This document shows positions 24,056 through 36,600 of a stretch of 64,000 nucleotides of DNA, in pieces. The notes beneath the pieces are model-generated. The model saw nothing but the letters and a program-made list of their open reading frames with translations, was not told where the DNA came from and did no database searches. The DNA is from Climacium dendroides (lineage: Eukaryota > Streptophyta > Bryopsida > Hypnales > Climaciaceae). A program made the translations under genes and the position numbers. The stretch spans positions 5,270,001 to 5,334,000 of the forward strand of contig OX467092.1 in NCBI GenBank assembly GCA_950106755.1, written 5' to 3'. Numbering within the stretch: position 1 is the stretch's first letter; every line of letters begins with the position of its first letter.

Positions 24056-26539
24056 GGACGTCAATATCACGACTTTATGGGCGATGAGTTTCACACCACT
24101 TGTGCTCATGTACCATACTGTAGGACCTTTCCAACTCCTGAAGCACGTACATTTTTAGAAATCGGAAGAGCTCCTGGCTCTCCTGTACATACGAGCCCAC
24201 ACAATCTTGTACATTCAACGATGATACTCTTTAGGAAACTCGAACGTTGATCGAGATTCACAGAAATTTTGGGGAATTTAACTAGGTAGAATCTCGGTGT
24301 GACATGCTGGAGAGAGTTAGTGTCCATGCTGTACAAGTCAGTTGCAAAATGAAACTGAAATGTTCACTGCGTTCTTCTGATTTCTTTCGCTGACTCATGG
24401 TATTAGACCCTGTTCTGGAATTTCTTGGTGTTGCATTATTTTCAGCTAAAATCTGCATACTGGCAGTGAGCGAAACCCGTGCTATTTTATTTAGAAACAA
24501 ATTCCCCTTGCATAGAATTTCCGCTGCGAAACTTTAGGATTATCGTCTCCCTCGTTTCTGCTGGGCATGCAAAGTAGGTCTTCGTGTAGCTCATCAACCC
24601 TTGAAACGTCCTTGGGGTCCCTCTATCATGACCCGTATGTAGCTTGTAGCTCTTTAATTGTGGTTTACTATATGAATTGTGATACATTGTTATTTACATA
24701 CTACCATGATCATTAGTTTACTTTGTATTGAACTATATTTGGTCAATGTTGTTCTAGTCAAATACCACCATCTTCATAATATATTACATGGTTGCTAAGG
24801 TTAATTTTCTTCATAGTCATCTATTGTAGGATCCCATTTTGGCAATGCATTTGATTTTAAACTATAATTGAGATCTCTATTCTTGGGGAAAATCCCAAGT
24901 TTATTCATATGAACAGGCCATTCCAATCATAATCAAACACTATTTGACCTAACTTTGGACAGATTGTGCCCTTAATTCTGAAATGCTTAAGAGGACATTT
25001 TGTGTCCTTGGGATCCTTTGAAGGATGTCTCAAGGATGATTTTATCATCTAATTTTGGGGTCGGAGTTTGCTTGAACCCAATTTTGATGATAGATATTAA
25101 ATATTTCCTTGTAATGTCTTTTAGCATTCCTCTATAAAAAAAATGTCAAATCTATAGATAACCATGTAGTATATTTTGGCAACTTCTCTTCCTTTCTCTT
25201 GATCTAAATGCTGGCCATTCTAATGATCTTTTTTGAATGAGATTAGCTATTGAAATGAAGCTTATTATGTCTAGGTTTTACCATTGTTTGAAATTTTGAT
25301 AAAATCTTAAAATTCAATTTTTTTTTATTACAATTTGAACTTTGAGTCAATAACTATGGAGTATTGATTTTCTAATTTTGAATGACAAAGTATATTGATT
25401 TGTACCATACATATATATATATTTTTTCATTATTGTGTACACCTGTGGAGAATATTTAAAAGTATTTAAACATATTTCATATTCGATATGAGTTTTTTTT
25501 TTTTAATTTTGTTCATAAATTAATAGTAATCTCAAATTTTCACAAAAAATTTGAAAATCATTACACTTATAAAAGACATGTGTTACATCTTTGAAAAATG
25601 AATAAATAAATATCATTCATTAATAGTTTAAAATGTAGTCATAGGCTTGACCCTCCAAAATTAAGCTTGCTTTGAACTGAATTTGTTTTGTTTTTTCAAT
25701 TTTAAAATATAAAATTTCTTGTGTCTATTTTAAGTGACTTCATATTTCCAATGATAGTAATCTGAAGCCATAGGGAACCAAAAATGAATTTTTGCAATGT
25801 GAAAAACAAAAATAACCTTTTTTTGTCTTCTAAAAAAAATTTGAAAAGACTTAAAAGTAGCCATTAGGAAATTAGTGGAGGTCATTATTTCATTTGATAG
25901 AGATTACATTAGAATAATCGAATCTAAAAAATAAAATTGCATGTAAAGATTATGTGCATTTATACATAGAAAAATTTGTACATGGAAAGAAATGCAATAG
26001 ATGCATCCTTTGTTATCTTCAATAACATTAGCAATTTTGGGAGGAGAAAAGCAAACACAAAGAATGCACTAGTGGATAAGCACTTTCCACACTTGCCATG
26101 AGTACTTTCAGTTATTATGGTCAACTATGTGCTTTTCCAAGTCTTTTTTCCATCTTTCATTGCAAACATTGGGCTTCAATTACCCCCCTCCATAAGTTTT
26201 GATTAGTCATAAAATAAACAAAACTGAAACTTGTGTCACTTTTGAGTAGAAGATTTTATTTACACTCATATTGAGTACTTCTCATATAAAGCATGAATTT
26301 TCAGATTGAAGGTGTGATTTTCAATGTTGATTGCTCTTTACAAATCACAAAAGCAACAACTACTAATTCCAAATGTCGTTGAAGTGAATCATGCGTGAGG
26401 CTACTAGAGCCAAGGCATACATCACTATTAAAGACACCATATACAACTATCAAGAAACTCTAAATTCTTATAAAATTTAAGGTAAATTGTCCTAATTTTT
26501 AGCACACCCAATGTCTATCATTCATTCTACAATTCAGTA
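24056..26539. other. 3' flank, then AT-rich intergenic DNA
   Basis: About 24056-24650 still has gene-like composition and probably contains the 3' UTR of the coiled-coil gene. The rest is AT-rich with no recognised feature. Confidence 0.4.
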
Positions 26540-27168
26540 CACTAATTAGTGTCATTCCCTGGTTTTTACCCCCAACACTATTTTCCAACTTATGTGTAAA
26601 TAGTGTTGGGCACTTAATTTGTGCCGCCTAAATCTGGCCCTACCTTGGAAACCTCAATTTTAGGAACCACAATTTCTAACCCCCCCCCGAAATCTTGGCC
26701 TTCCTTGGAAACTTTACTTTTGGTCTTCTCTCTCACCGTGGAAGTTTTCTCCTTCCTTGGAATTTTTGTTTTTTGTTTGTTTACTTCGTGTCCGGCGATT
26801 CATCCCTTATCTAGCGCACTGCAATTTCAGCCTATTGTGGTATTCAGTTTTGGTTAGGCTTTGCCCCTACAGCACATTTTTAGAATTCATTCGCAATTTC
26901 AATTTTGGGTTGGAGTTTTTCTTCCTTCCACATTGTGGGTGCCACCTTGGGAGCACAAGACAGTTTTGGAGAGGTTCTTGAAAATTTCAGCCCACATTGT
27001 GAGCTTTAGGGGGGGTTGGTTTATAGTCCGACGACTCCCGCCGATTCCATTGCCGCTTCAATTTGAATTTGAATCTTCCGGTGCCCCTAACTTTCAATTT
27101 AAGGTATGCAATTCAACTTTTGATTACACCATTGGATTTCTCTTCCTCTCTTCTATTTACTGTGAAAG

Positions 27169-28749
27169 ATGGGTTTTTTTTTTTTGGGCGCCATTTTTTT
27201 AAAACCATTTTTTTTTGGATTTTCTAGCCCGGCATGGACCGCCTCTCCCCGACGCCTCCAACAAGTTTCCAGCATTGCAACTCGACGAGCTGTCACTGCT
27301 TGGATGGTGGAGGACGTCACCATTCACGGTGAGCATGGCCTAAATGTTCGGGTAATTCAAGCATTTCCAGAACATTTCCGTAGACAGCGCCCTGCCAACC
27401 TTGTAAAAGCCGGCCGATGGTGGCAGCAACGCCACCAATTCGATGAAGACAATGCAGAAAATGCAGCCCAAGTCATTGCATTCTCGTGCAGCCGCAACCG
27501 ATTGGGCATAAGGCGGCACCATTGTTTAAAAGCCAGACCAGGCCGAGGCAAGAAAAAAAGTGAATGGGTACAATATTTGTACCCACTTTTACTTGAAGAA
27601 TTCAACCGCCTTCGAAAATCAGGTGTAAAGTTTTCTTCTCTTCTTCTTCGTGAGTTGGCCCTTTCCATTCTCGTAGCTCCCGAGTCCAATTTCACAGCCC
27701 AATCTGTTGACCCAAAGGATAACATTTTGTTGGTTAACAAAATTACCCTGAATTGGGTCAATCAATTCATGGAGAACCACAACATAGTCCTCCTCTCCTA
27801 ACGTGGCCGTTTGACTTGTAGTCCTCAAAAAGAACTCCAAATCGAACAACAAACCGCCTATCATTTGGGGGGTTTGCAAAGAAGATTTGCATCCGGGGAA
27901 TTTGATGAAAATCTAATGGATAATCTGGATGAAACCCATTTTGTTGTCAATCTTGACAATGGACACACTTTAGGGTTTCGGGGGGACACAACAGTCAAAT
28001 ATGTTGAAGTGGTTTCGGGTGGGGAGTCTATGACTATGGTGGTTTGTATTTCAGGAGGCCGGCGTGCTATGATAGAAGCTCCTATGCTCATTTTCACAAA
28101 TGAAAATAGGAGCTACCCTATACGAGGTCTAATTGATAATATTCCCAGGGTGTCTTATAGGTCGGGCCCTAAAAGGTGGATGGACCAAACCATCTTACCC
28201 GAATATTTTTTGGAAAATTGGGCATATCAAGCTGATCTTCATCACCGCATGAAGATCATATGACTTGATAATTGTACCGGCCATACGGTGACCCTTAGGT
28301 TGGCTAATGTCCTAGCAGCCAAAAATACAGTCTTCAAATTTTTACCTTCTTGTTCTACTCACCTTTGCCAACCAGCAGATACATTCTTGATTTCAAAGAT
28401 CAAAGATGCATGGACAAGACGGTGGGAAGCCAAAAAAATTCAGTTGATACAAGAAAATGCTTGGCAAAATGCACCCCGGGCAGATGGACAATGGTCAGGG
28501 AAGTTGACCAATTCAGGGAAATGTTTTTTCCTACAATTGGCTGCTAATAGTATAGAAGATGTTAATAGAGAGGTGGATTGTGACAACATCTCCTATGCTA
28601 GAAAAGCAATGATTTGTTGTGGCTTGGCATTAGGACTTGATGGATCTTGGAGTGTTGGACAATTATTTCCACATCTCCAAGATATTATTGCAAAACATTT
28701 GCAATACTTCAAAGGGCAAGAAGTGCCTAATTTAAATAGGACAGTTTAG
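27169..28749 (+). pseudogene. pogo/jerky-type DDE_1 transposase, two in-frame stops
   Basis: Three open segments (27169-27801, 27811-28263, 28264-28749) lie in one and the same frame, separated only by a TAA at 27799-27801 and a TGA at 28261-28263. The N-terminal third is basic and probably DNA-binding. The catalytic core shows the first Asp in NLDETHFVVNLDNG, the second in LDNCTGH and the third in THLCQPADTFLISKIKDAW, the D-D-D pattern of pogo-like DDE_1 transposases. Both stops could arise by C-to-T change (CAA to TAA, CGA to TGA), as expected of a methylated, silenced copy. The start is uncertain: an ATG lies at the 27169 end, but the conserved part starts around 27240. Confidence 0.8.
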
Positions 28750-28869
28750 AGATCTTCTTTTTTTTTTTCAGATTTTACTGTTCTTTCCCTTCAATTTCTG
28801 GCCTACAGCTACGACTATTATATTGTACTTTTGACTCTTCCTATATTTTGCAATATACACACATTATGA

Positions 28870-29660
28870 AAAATTTCAGCATTTCACCATTGCATTGTTT
28901 ATTTCACCATTTCATTGTTTTTTTGAGCTTTCCAGCATTTATTTCAGGATTTCATTTAACTTTCCAACTTTTCAAGATTTCATTGTTTTTTGGGAGCTTT
29001 TCAACATTGATTTCTGGATTTCAGTGTTTTGTTGGGCTTTTCAACATTGATTTCAAGATTTCATTGTTTTTTGGGAGCTTTTCAACATTGATTTCTGGAT
29101 TTCAGTGTTTTGTTGGGCTTTTCAACATTGATTTCAAGATTTCATTGTTTTTTGGGAGCTTTTCAACATTGATTTCTGGATTTCAGTGTTTTGTTGGGCT
29201 TTTCAACATTGATTTCTGGATTTCATTGTTGTTTTGGGCTTTTCAACATTGATTTCTGGATTTCATTGTTTTTTTGGACTTTTCAACATTTATTTCAGGA
29301 TTTTAGTGTTTTTTGGGGCTTTTCACTATTCATTTCAGGATTTCATTGTTTTTCTAGGCTTTTCACCATTTATTTCAGGATTTCATTGTGTTTTTGGGCT
29401 TTTCACCATTTATTTCAAGATTTCATTGTTTTTTGGGGGCTTTTCACCATTTCATTGTTTTGGGGGGCTTTCAACATTTATTTCAGGATTTCATTGTTTT
29501 TTTTGTTATTTCACCATTTCATTGTTGTTTTTTGGGCTTTTGAACATTTCAACATTTCATTGTTGTTTTTTGGGCTTTTCAACATTCCAGCATTTTAGCA
29601 ATTCAGCATTTCAGCAATTCAACATTTCAACATTTCAGCATTTCATACACCAGATTTTCC
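28870..29660. repeat. Minisatellite in the 3' part of the pogo-like element
   Basis: Units of about 40 bp of the form CTTTTCAACATTGATTTC(T/A)(G/A)GATTTCA(T/G)TG pair into an 81-bp higher-order unit. TGGGAGC starts at 28991, 29072 and 29153, exactly 81 bp apart. Flanking units decay into shorter versions with TTTCACCATT or TTTCAACATTTCA. The long plus-strand frames here (about 28848-29725) just read through the repeat and are not genes. Confidence 0.85.
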
Positions 29661-29858
29661 CAACCATTCCAACTTCTATATTTTGTTACCATCTAACACT
29701 AAATGCACTCTTCTACAAATTCTGAAATGACGGAAATTTACTTCAAAGCTAAAATAGTGTTAGAATCGGTACAAAAAGATCTAACACTAAGCGTGCACAT
29801 CGCTATTAGTGTTAGTTGGGATAATTAGTGTTGCCAACACTATTTACCAATTTTAGTG

Positions 29859-30662
29859 TAGTTACTTTCTCCATTCTCCAATTCAGTACAGTTACTTTCT
29901 CCAATTTGGCTCCTGTGTCCTCAATAATCCCACATTTCTCACCTCTGTCTCACCAAAACAGCTCTGCGAACAAGAGATTCTGCAATACCAATTAGCGAAG
30001 ACAGGAAACTAATAGACTTGGAAGAGGCCAAAGGACTTTTCCAATAACAAATATATTAAGTACAAGACACAGGATCACACACACACACACAGTTGGGTGG
30101 AAAGAACATCAAACGCAATGTACCTGCGTACTCGATCAACATCAGAGTAGGCAAAAAAGACCCTTTCTAGGGATTCCTCTTTAAATAAAGCAGAGAGAGC
30201 GTACAGGACAAGATGCATAGAGGAAGCTGCATCTGAATCATATCCGTGGTCGTGAAAACATCTGAAGCTCACGGCTGTAATAGCCTAGAAACAAAAGATG
30301 GTGAGTTCCCCTCTACAGTACCCATCTGGAAACGGGTCACAAGACCGGGAGAGAAACAGCATGAGGTGTCTGATAGCAGTCTCAATGTCTACAGGAACTA
30401 AAGTTACGAGTACAAATGTAAGCAGGATGGTAATCCCCTCATGCCCTTCCCCCGCCCCCAAATTTAAAGCACCGAACTGGATTGTCTGTTGGGCAATCCC
30501 TCAGATTGACCTCCAAACGTCTAAGCCTCCACAACCTTCCAGTTTCAATAAAAAGTTGAATGTACAAACCTGCTAAATCCGAAACTAAAGCATGTAACCT
30601 CTACATGGAAGGCTCGCTAGAAAACGCGGGCTGTGTCCAAAAGTGAGATAGTTCCATCCTGA
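29859..30662. other. Intergenic flank, probable PDS5 3' UTR
   Basis: A (CA)n tract lies at about 30077-30091. Raised GC after 29900 suggests that some of this is the 3' UTR of the minus-strand PDS5 gene, whose stop codon is at 30663-30665. No other gene is supported. Confidence 0.4.
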
Positions 30663-33600
30663 TCAATTACTCACTGGCTTTGACTTCTTCGCGCTCCGAG
30701 TTCTCCAATTGTCCTGCTAACGTGAAGGAAGACTGTTAGCGCAATCGGAACCTCATATTCTAGCTCAGAAAACCAAAACATGCTAGGGGAATACTGACGG
30801 TGAAATGTTGGAAAAAACATGAACAAATATCCGACTTACCAAGGGCTCATCATCTTCTGTATTTCCCACACCTTTTCCTTCTTCAGGTTTCTCTTCTGAC
30901 AGCTCTTTGGCACTTTCAGTTACGGAATCCTTAGAAGTACTCAAAGCTTTCTCAGCCTTTCCCTGCTTACCACCTGCAGCAGTTTCACAGTGGTACATAT
31001 GAGTGATCAGACAAGCACCATTGTTCACTACCAGCAAAATAAGAAAGCTCTGCAAATCCTCATCATAGTCAAAATCTTTCAGCCTCACATTGTCTTCAGG
31101 CACCAGCACTTGGAAAGAATAAACTAGACGAATTCAACCGATGGTGAAGACGTTAAACAGTAATTTACCTTTTGGTGCAGGAGCAGTCTTCGGCTTCTTA
31201 GCTTCAAGTGCAACCTCTCCCTCATCGAACTCAAATGCACTTGCTGCCTTTTCTTTAGATTTGGCTACTTTTGGAGATTTGACTTCCTTGGTTGCCTTGG
31301 ATGACTTGGCAGACTTAACTTCTTTTCTGTACAACAAAACACCATTCATATGAATGAGTTTCCTAACTGCTTAACACCTAGCGCTGACAAATATGGATCT
31401 GAAAGCGGAAAACAATAATTCTCACAACTGGTTATCCAACATTACCGGACATTTCACAAACTATAAAGCACACCTGGCAACTGATCCGAGACCGTATAGA
31501 CTAGGTGTAGTGGTGATACAATCCAGACCATAATAAAACACCATTAAATAGAAGCCTGAGTAAAGGAAATTTACGAGGTGTCGGGAGTTCTTGCTGACTC
31601 GTCTTGGTGAGCTGGTGCTGTCTTTGCAGTCACCTTTAATCTCTTCGGCTCAGGGCTGGCAAGAGAAATTTATCCTTGGTGATAGTCAATGGGGGTCTCT
31701 TTACAGAAAGTAGTTGCAAGTCAAATCACAGACTACAAGCATTTACTGGCTTCAAAATTATATTGAATTGTGAAGATTTAACTACCAAAAATATATATAA
31801 ATTGAGTCTCTCTGATGAGCCACCCATCCAAGAACACGATATTGCAATAAAAGTTGTGTAATTTAAACAATGATGATACTTACTATTTTGTCCCAGAGAG
31901 CGTCGCTGGAGGAGGAGGAGGAGGAGTCGGTGTCTGCAAGGACCAGCATTCAAGTGAAACCACAGGTTGCAATATATAGATGACTTACAAAATGCTTTCA
32001 AATCAACCGTTCCAGAAGACTTCTAAAAAGGTGTAAAAGAAAACAAGTCCCATAGCTATACCTTCTCCTTCTTTGCAGATGTCTTGCCTTGTTTGCCAGC
32101 TAACTCCCAACGTTCTTTGGTCAAATTGAGTATTTCTCGTTCACCATCATCATATAAGATCTAGCAGAATGGAGAGCTAAACTTCTTAAAGAAAGATAAA
32201 GATTCAATCCAATAAATAGAAGTCAAAAGTGAAGGTCTCACCAGACATCTTAATATGAGAGCTAAACATGAAAATCACAGAGCAATAGCAAGGAAAATAA
32301 AATCTGTAGCCTGTGTCATACCTTGTGCTTTTTCTTCTTAGCATCATACTCCACAACTTCCCCTTTGTAGAATCTGCCAGAAGCAGTTCGGTCAGATATG
32401 GAGACAGAAGCCATTAACGGAAGATTAATTGCCAACATAGACTGACAAGCATTGTGAAAATACTGACGACATACTAGATGGCATAAGATTAACAACGACC
32501 AGAGTCACAATTATCACGACACAAGCATCACAAACTGGACATCAATAATACTCAAAGCCGAAATAAAAAGCTTCCTTGATGGAATATTCATCCTGTTCAG
32601 CTAGATCCTCACTTTCTATCCAACGGCCACCAAACTTTGATGGCACAGCCCACAAGAGACTCATCACCACCTCTCTCGCTGTCGTCCTTCCAAACTGGAC
32701 TAGCACCCTGCAGTTATGATGCATGTCAGAATACATATAGAGAGCTCAGTCAGATAGATATTATGGAGAATCGGTATTAGTAAAACCGATTGGAATGGTA
32801 AACATCACATAAGTCACACCGCAAGTGAGATTCAGGAGGATACAGATGACAACGAGACAAACTCTTCACTGCAATGTCTACACGCGTAACTGTAAATTAC
32901 GAAATATTAGATACACGGCGTCAAAGACCAATCCCAAAATTCTCACCTTTTCACCAGGAGTTCCTTTTTTGGCAGATTTATCGGGAGTCGACACCTGCCA
33001 GGAAAACAAAATCTCAAAGAGTGTTGGTTTCTGAGATAACTTCATACATGGCTGGACCCGGGGATCCATGCGTCATGAAACCATTCAAATACAGCGAAGT
33101 ATAACAATATGTACCTTCTTCTGTCCACTTTTCTCCTCCTCCTCCGACTTAAGTTTAGCCGGACGCCCCCGCTTCTTGCCCGATTCAGTCAGGGAGCGTG
33201 GCTCACTAGAGACTGGCTTTCCCTTCTTAGCTGAGATAGTAGGTGTCGTATCTGAAGACGGTCCTGCCATTTCATCCCCACTGACCCCATCATCCTTCTT
33301 GCCAGAGCCCTTGGGTCGACCACGTTTGCGCTTCGAAGGAGTATTTTCGTCCAACTCCTGTTCAGGTTCTAGTTCGATCTTCTTTCCTGCTTTCTTAGTG
33401 GACTCGTTCTTGTCGACTGACTTCCTACCACCACGTGAAGGCCCCTTAACTATAACGCCGGTTCCTGTGGTTCCTGCACCTTTAGCCGGTTTGTCATTCT
33501 CAAGTTTCCCCTTCTTTGGCGTGGGCTCATTGTGCTCCACCTCCGCTTCTGTATCTGAAGCAACATCTCCATTGTCTATCCGTTTCCCTCGTTTACGACC

Positions 33601-36600
33601 TCTAGGGCTGGCAGGCTACAAGAAAAAAACAGTAGATGATTACAAAACGTTGGTGAGCAATTGACAACCAGAAACCAGAAGCCAAAAATAAAGCACCGTA
33701 TTAAAATGGACATTAGTGAAGATTAAGACGAAATCAGCTTATACCATGAAAAGATCCAGCTTTGCGGTGGACATCTCTCCTGACACTATTGAAAATTCAG
33801 TACAGGTACAGACAGAATGCTGGGAATGCAGATAGTAAGGTACCTGGCCAGATTTTGCAGAAGCCCCACTCTTGAATTTTGCTAAAACATCCTTGTCTGT
33901 GAAGCAAGGTGGCAGATGACTGCCATCCACCTGTAAAAACCACGAGGTTAGATTCATGTAAGATTTGTCCTAAGCCAATCACGACAGAGGAATAAACAAA
34001 ATTGCAACTTGGAGATGATAGAGAGTGATAGAGCTCACTAGAACACAGGTTTCAATGCAAGAAAAATCTTATAATAGATATTATATAATTGCAGATACAA
34101 GCAACAAGCTTGAAGTAATAAACTCACCTTTGCAGGTTCTTCCACTGCTTTCTTCTCTTCAATGTTTTCAACCACTCCCACTACAGCAGTCGCTCCACCT
34201 GATTCGGGACCTTTGGATGCAGTTTCATTTGGTTCAGGTCCTTTAGTTTCAGCTACATTGGGGGTCACAGATTTGTCAGGTTCGAGTGCGGTCGAGGTGT
34301 CAGACTCAGGAGCATTAGTTTCGTCCCCTTTAGATGTCATGGATTCGCCTGACTCAGGTGCCTTAGATACATCAGGCTCAGCTGTTTTAGTTTCATTGTT
34401 CTCAGCCTCGGTCTCAGCTGTCTTCTGTTCGTTTGCTCCCAGTACTTGGGAATCATTGACTTCAGCTGTCTCGGGATCGGTCACTTCAGTTGCCTTCGAT
34501 TCATTGGCTTCAACGGCCGTGGTGTCATTTGTTTCAGCCGCCTTAGCCTCCGAGGCCTTCGGTTCAAGGGGCTCCTTTGGTGCAGAAGCCTTCAATTCAC
34601 GCACCTTTAATTCGCCATTCTTGGCTGCAGATGCCTTTACTTCAGGAGCCTTTGGTTCAGCCACCTTGTACACGGAAGATGGAATTGGAATGACACCTGG
34701 ATATGTCTCGACAAGCTTCTTCTTCTGTTGCGCAATGTCCTTCGTAATCATTATAGCAATGTCGCAAATTGCATACAAAGTCTGCAGAATCGACCAGCAT
34801 CACAATCAGAGTCGTTCCAACCAGTAATAATTACAAGTTGCACACAAGAATAGAACACTTCAGTCCTTTACCAGCTTCCCAAGCAGCCTAAAGTCTCGTA
34901 ACTTCTTTGACAATTCGACCATCATTACTTAGACCCTGTGTTTAAGCAATGAAGTTCTTACAGCTCATGACAGACAAAAAGCATTATGCACTGGCAAAAC
35001 TGGCAAAACAAAGCTTGAGAAGCTCATAGACACTGGTGAATAGACTCTGAAAGATGAAAGTCGTCACTGCAAACCTCAGTCTTAGATTTGTCGACGGCAT
35101 TTTCACATCCTTTGATAGTACGTAGAATTGCAAGAATTAGAGGTAAATTGTCTCCATCCTTTCCAACCTCATTCTTGCCCTCTGCATCTTGATGGATAAG
35201 TGCCCGAAGAAAGAAAGACAATTCTCTGACATTCAAATACCACACAAGACGGTGAGGTGTTATCATTGTGATGCACAGTCCACTCATCCGAGAACTACAG
35301 AATTGAGTCTGCAAAGGCAGGGAATGGCATTGTCATACCAATGACACCTTTGACGGGATGAAATCCGTAAACAGTATTCATTGATAAACCAATCTATAGA
35401 ATTAGAGGTGGTGCTAGAAGTCGCAGCACTGAACGAACCAGAGACCCAGGACACATTCCTGAAATCCCTATCCAAACACTGCTTTCTGTCAAATCTTTCA
35501 GCAAATGCAATTTCAAATCCAAAACTGAAAAAACGTACCTGTAGAATGGTTCATAGGCTGATGGCTCTGGTTGAACGCCTCCAGAAGCTACTGGGTAGTT
35601 GGGATGGTGAGCCAGAACATGTACGAGATACACAAGAGCATATTCTGGGTGCAGCATAATGGTAACCCTCTCAGATTGCCCAGACACTGTTTTATAAGCT
35701 TCTTTACGATAATCGTCAACAAAATTGGTCATAAAGCGTCGAGCCTGCATGGCATAACATTCAGGACCATTACGCGTTACAAGATGTAATTACTACAAAA
35801 AAGACCACTAAAAAATTAAAATAAAATAAAACCAAGCAAAAGCAGGTCACTCAGTATTGCCATTCGCCAAGGAGATCAAGATATATACCCAAGCAGATAC
35901 TCAAATGATATAGCTAGCACAAAACAAGACCCACACTGCAACCGTATTGGCCCTAGAACAGAACAATAATAAGGCTCACCTCATGCGCAATCTCTTTCAC
36001 GGTGTCTGCTGAACAAAGAGCGTATGCACTAGCATACTTCAGATTCAACGACCGATCCCTCAGATAGTGGTGGATTTTCCTTAGTAAAGCACGCCGAACA
36101 TGCGCTGCTTGATCCTGCAGGCAGCAAAAGGCAGTAGTAAGCCCAAATCTCAATATATGTCAAACGGTAAGCTAGAAATTTAGCAAGAGCCACAAGTCCT
36201 CTGAATCAATTGACAAGCAAAATGTCGCACCATTTAAATGCCAGTAAAATAATGAAAGGTGATGAACTAAAAATAAACTGCTGACATGGAAATTTAAAGG
36301 TTCAACCAATACATCTCCCCCACGAATTATTTGCTCTTTTAACCAATAAAAATTATTCACAGAACTTGCCTGACTGCATCTAAGCGAGTCCCAAAACTGA
36401 ATAAACAAACCTGCACTGTCATGACCACCATGTGAAAAACGTCTATAGGAATTTGACTGTCCCAACGCCGAGCCAATCTTAATACACCTTTTGCAGCAGC
36501 TAAGCGCAGATGGGCTTTATCTGCGTCACTGCAAGACAGAAAGGTAAACTTAGATAAGAATCTTAGATTTTCAATTACAGAAAAGAAGTAGCTGGACATA

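Larger units (their letters stand above)
26540..29858 (+). mobile_element. pogo-like DNA transposon, full length but inactivated
   Basis: The left end CACTAATTAGTG and the inverse of the right end CACTAAAATTGG share CACTAA. Each is flanked outside by TA, the target duplication of Tc1/mariner/pogo elements. Subterminal AACACTA/TAGTGTT motifs recur at about 26574, 26599, 29755, 29781, 29806, 29826 and 29838, plausible transposase-binding sites. The inside carries one transposase reading frame on the plus strand, broken by two stops, and then a minisatellite. The element is 3319 bp. CACTA-superfamily membership is unlikely despite the CACTA start, because the transposase is of the DDE_1 type and the flanking duplication is TA. 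Confidence 0.8.

Noticed and set aside
28848..29725. Overlapping plus-strand frames with repeated FSTLISGF-like peptides
   Set aside because: They only read through the minisatellite, all frames are equally open, and no independent coding evidence exists.
26540..29858. CACTA (En/Spm) assignment from the CACTA terminus
   Set aside because: Flanking duplication is TA and the transposase has the DDE_1 (pogo) catalytic pattern with QPAD at the third acidic site.
33068..33664. 198-codon plus-strand open frame
   Set aside because: It is the antisense shadow of the Lys/Arg-rich PDS5 exon 33615-33115; its Ser/Pro/Phe composition is what antisense of such sequence gives.
34162..34827. 221-codon plus-strand open frame
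   Set aside because: Antisense of the low-complexity PDS5 exon 34781-34128.
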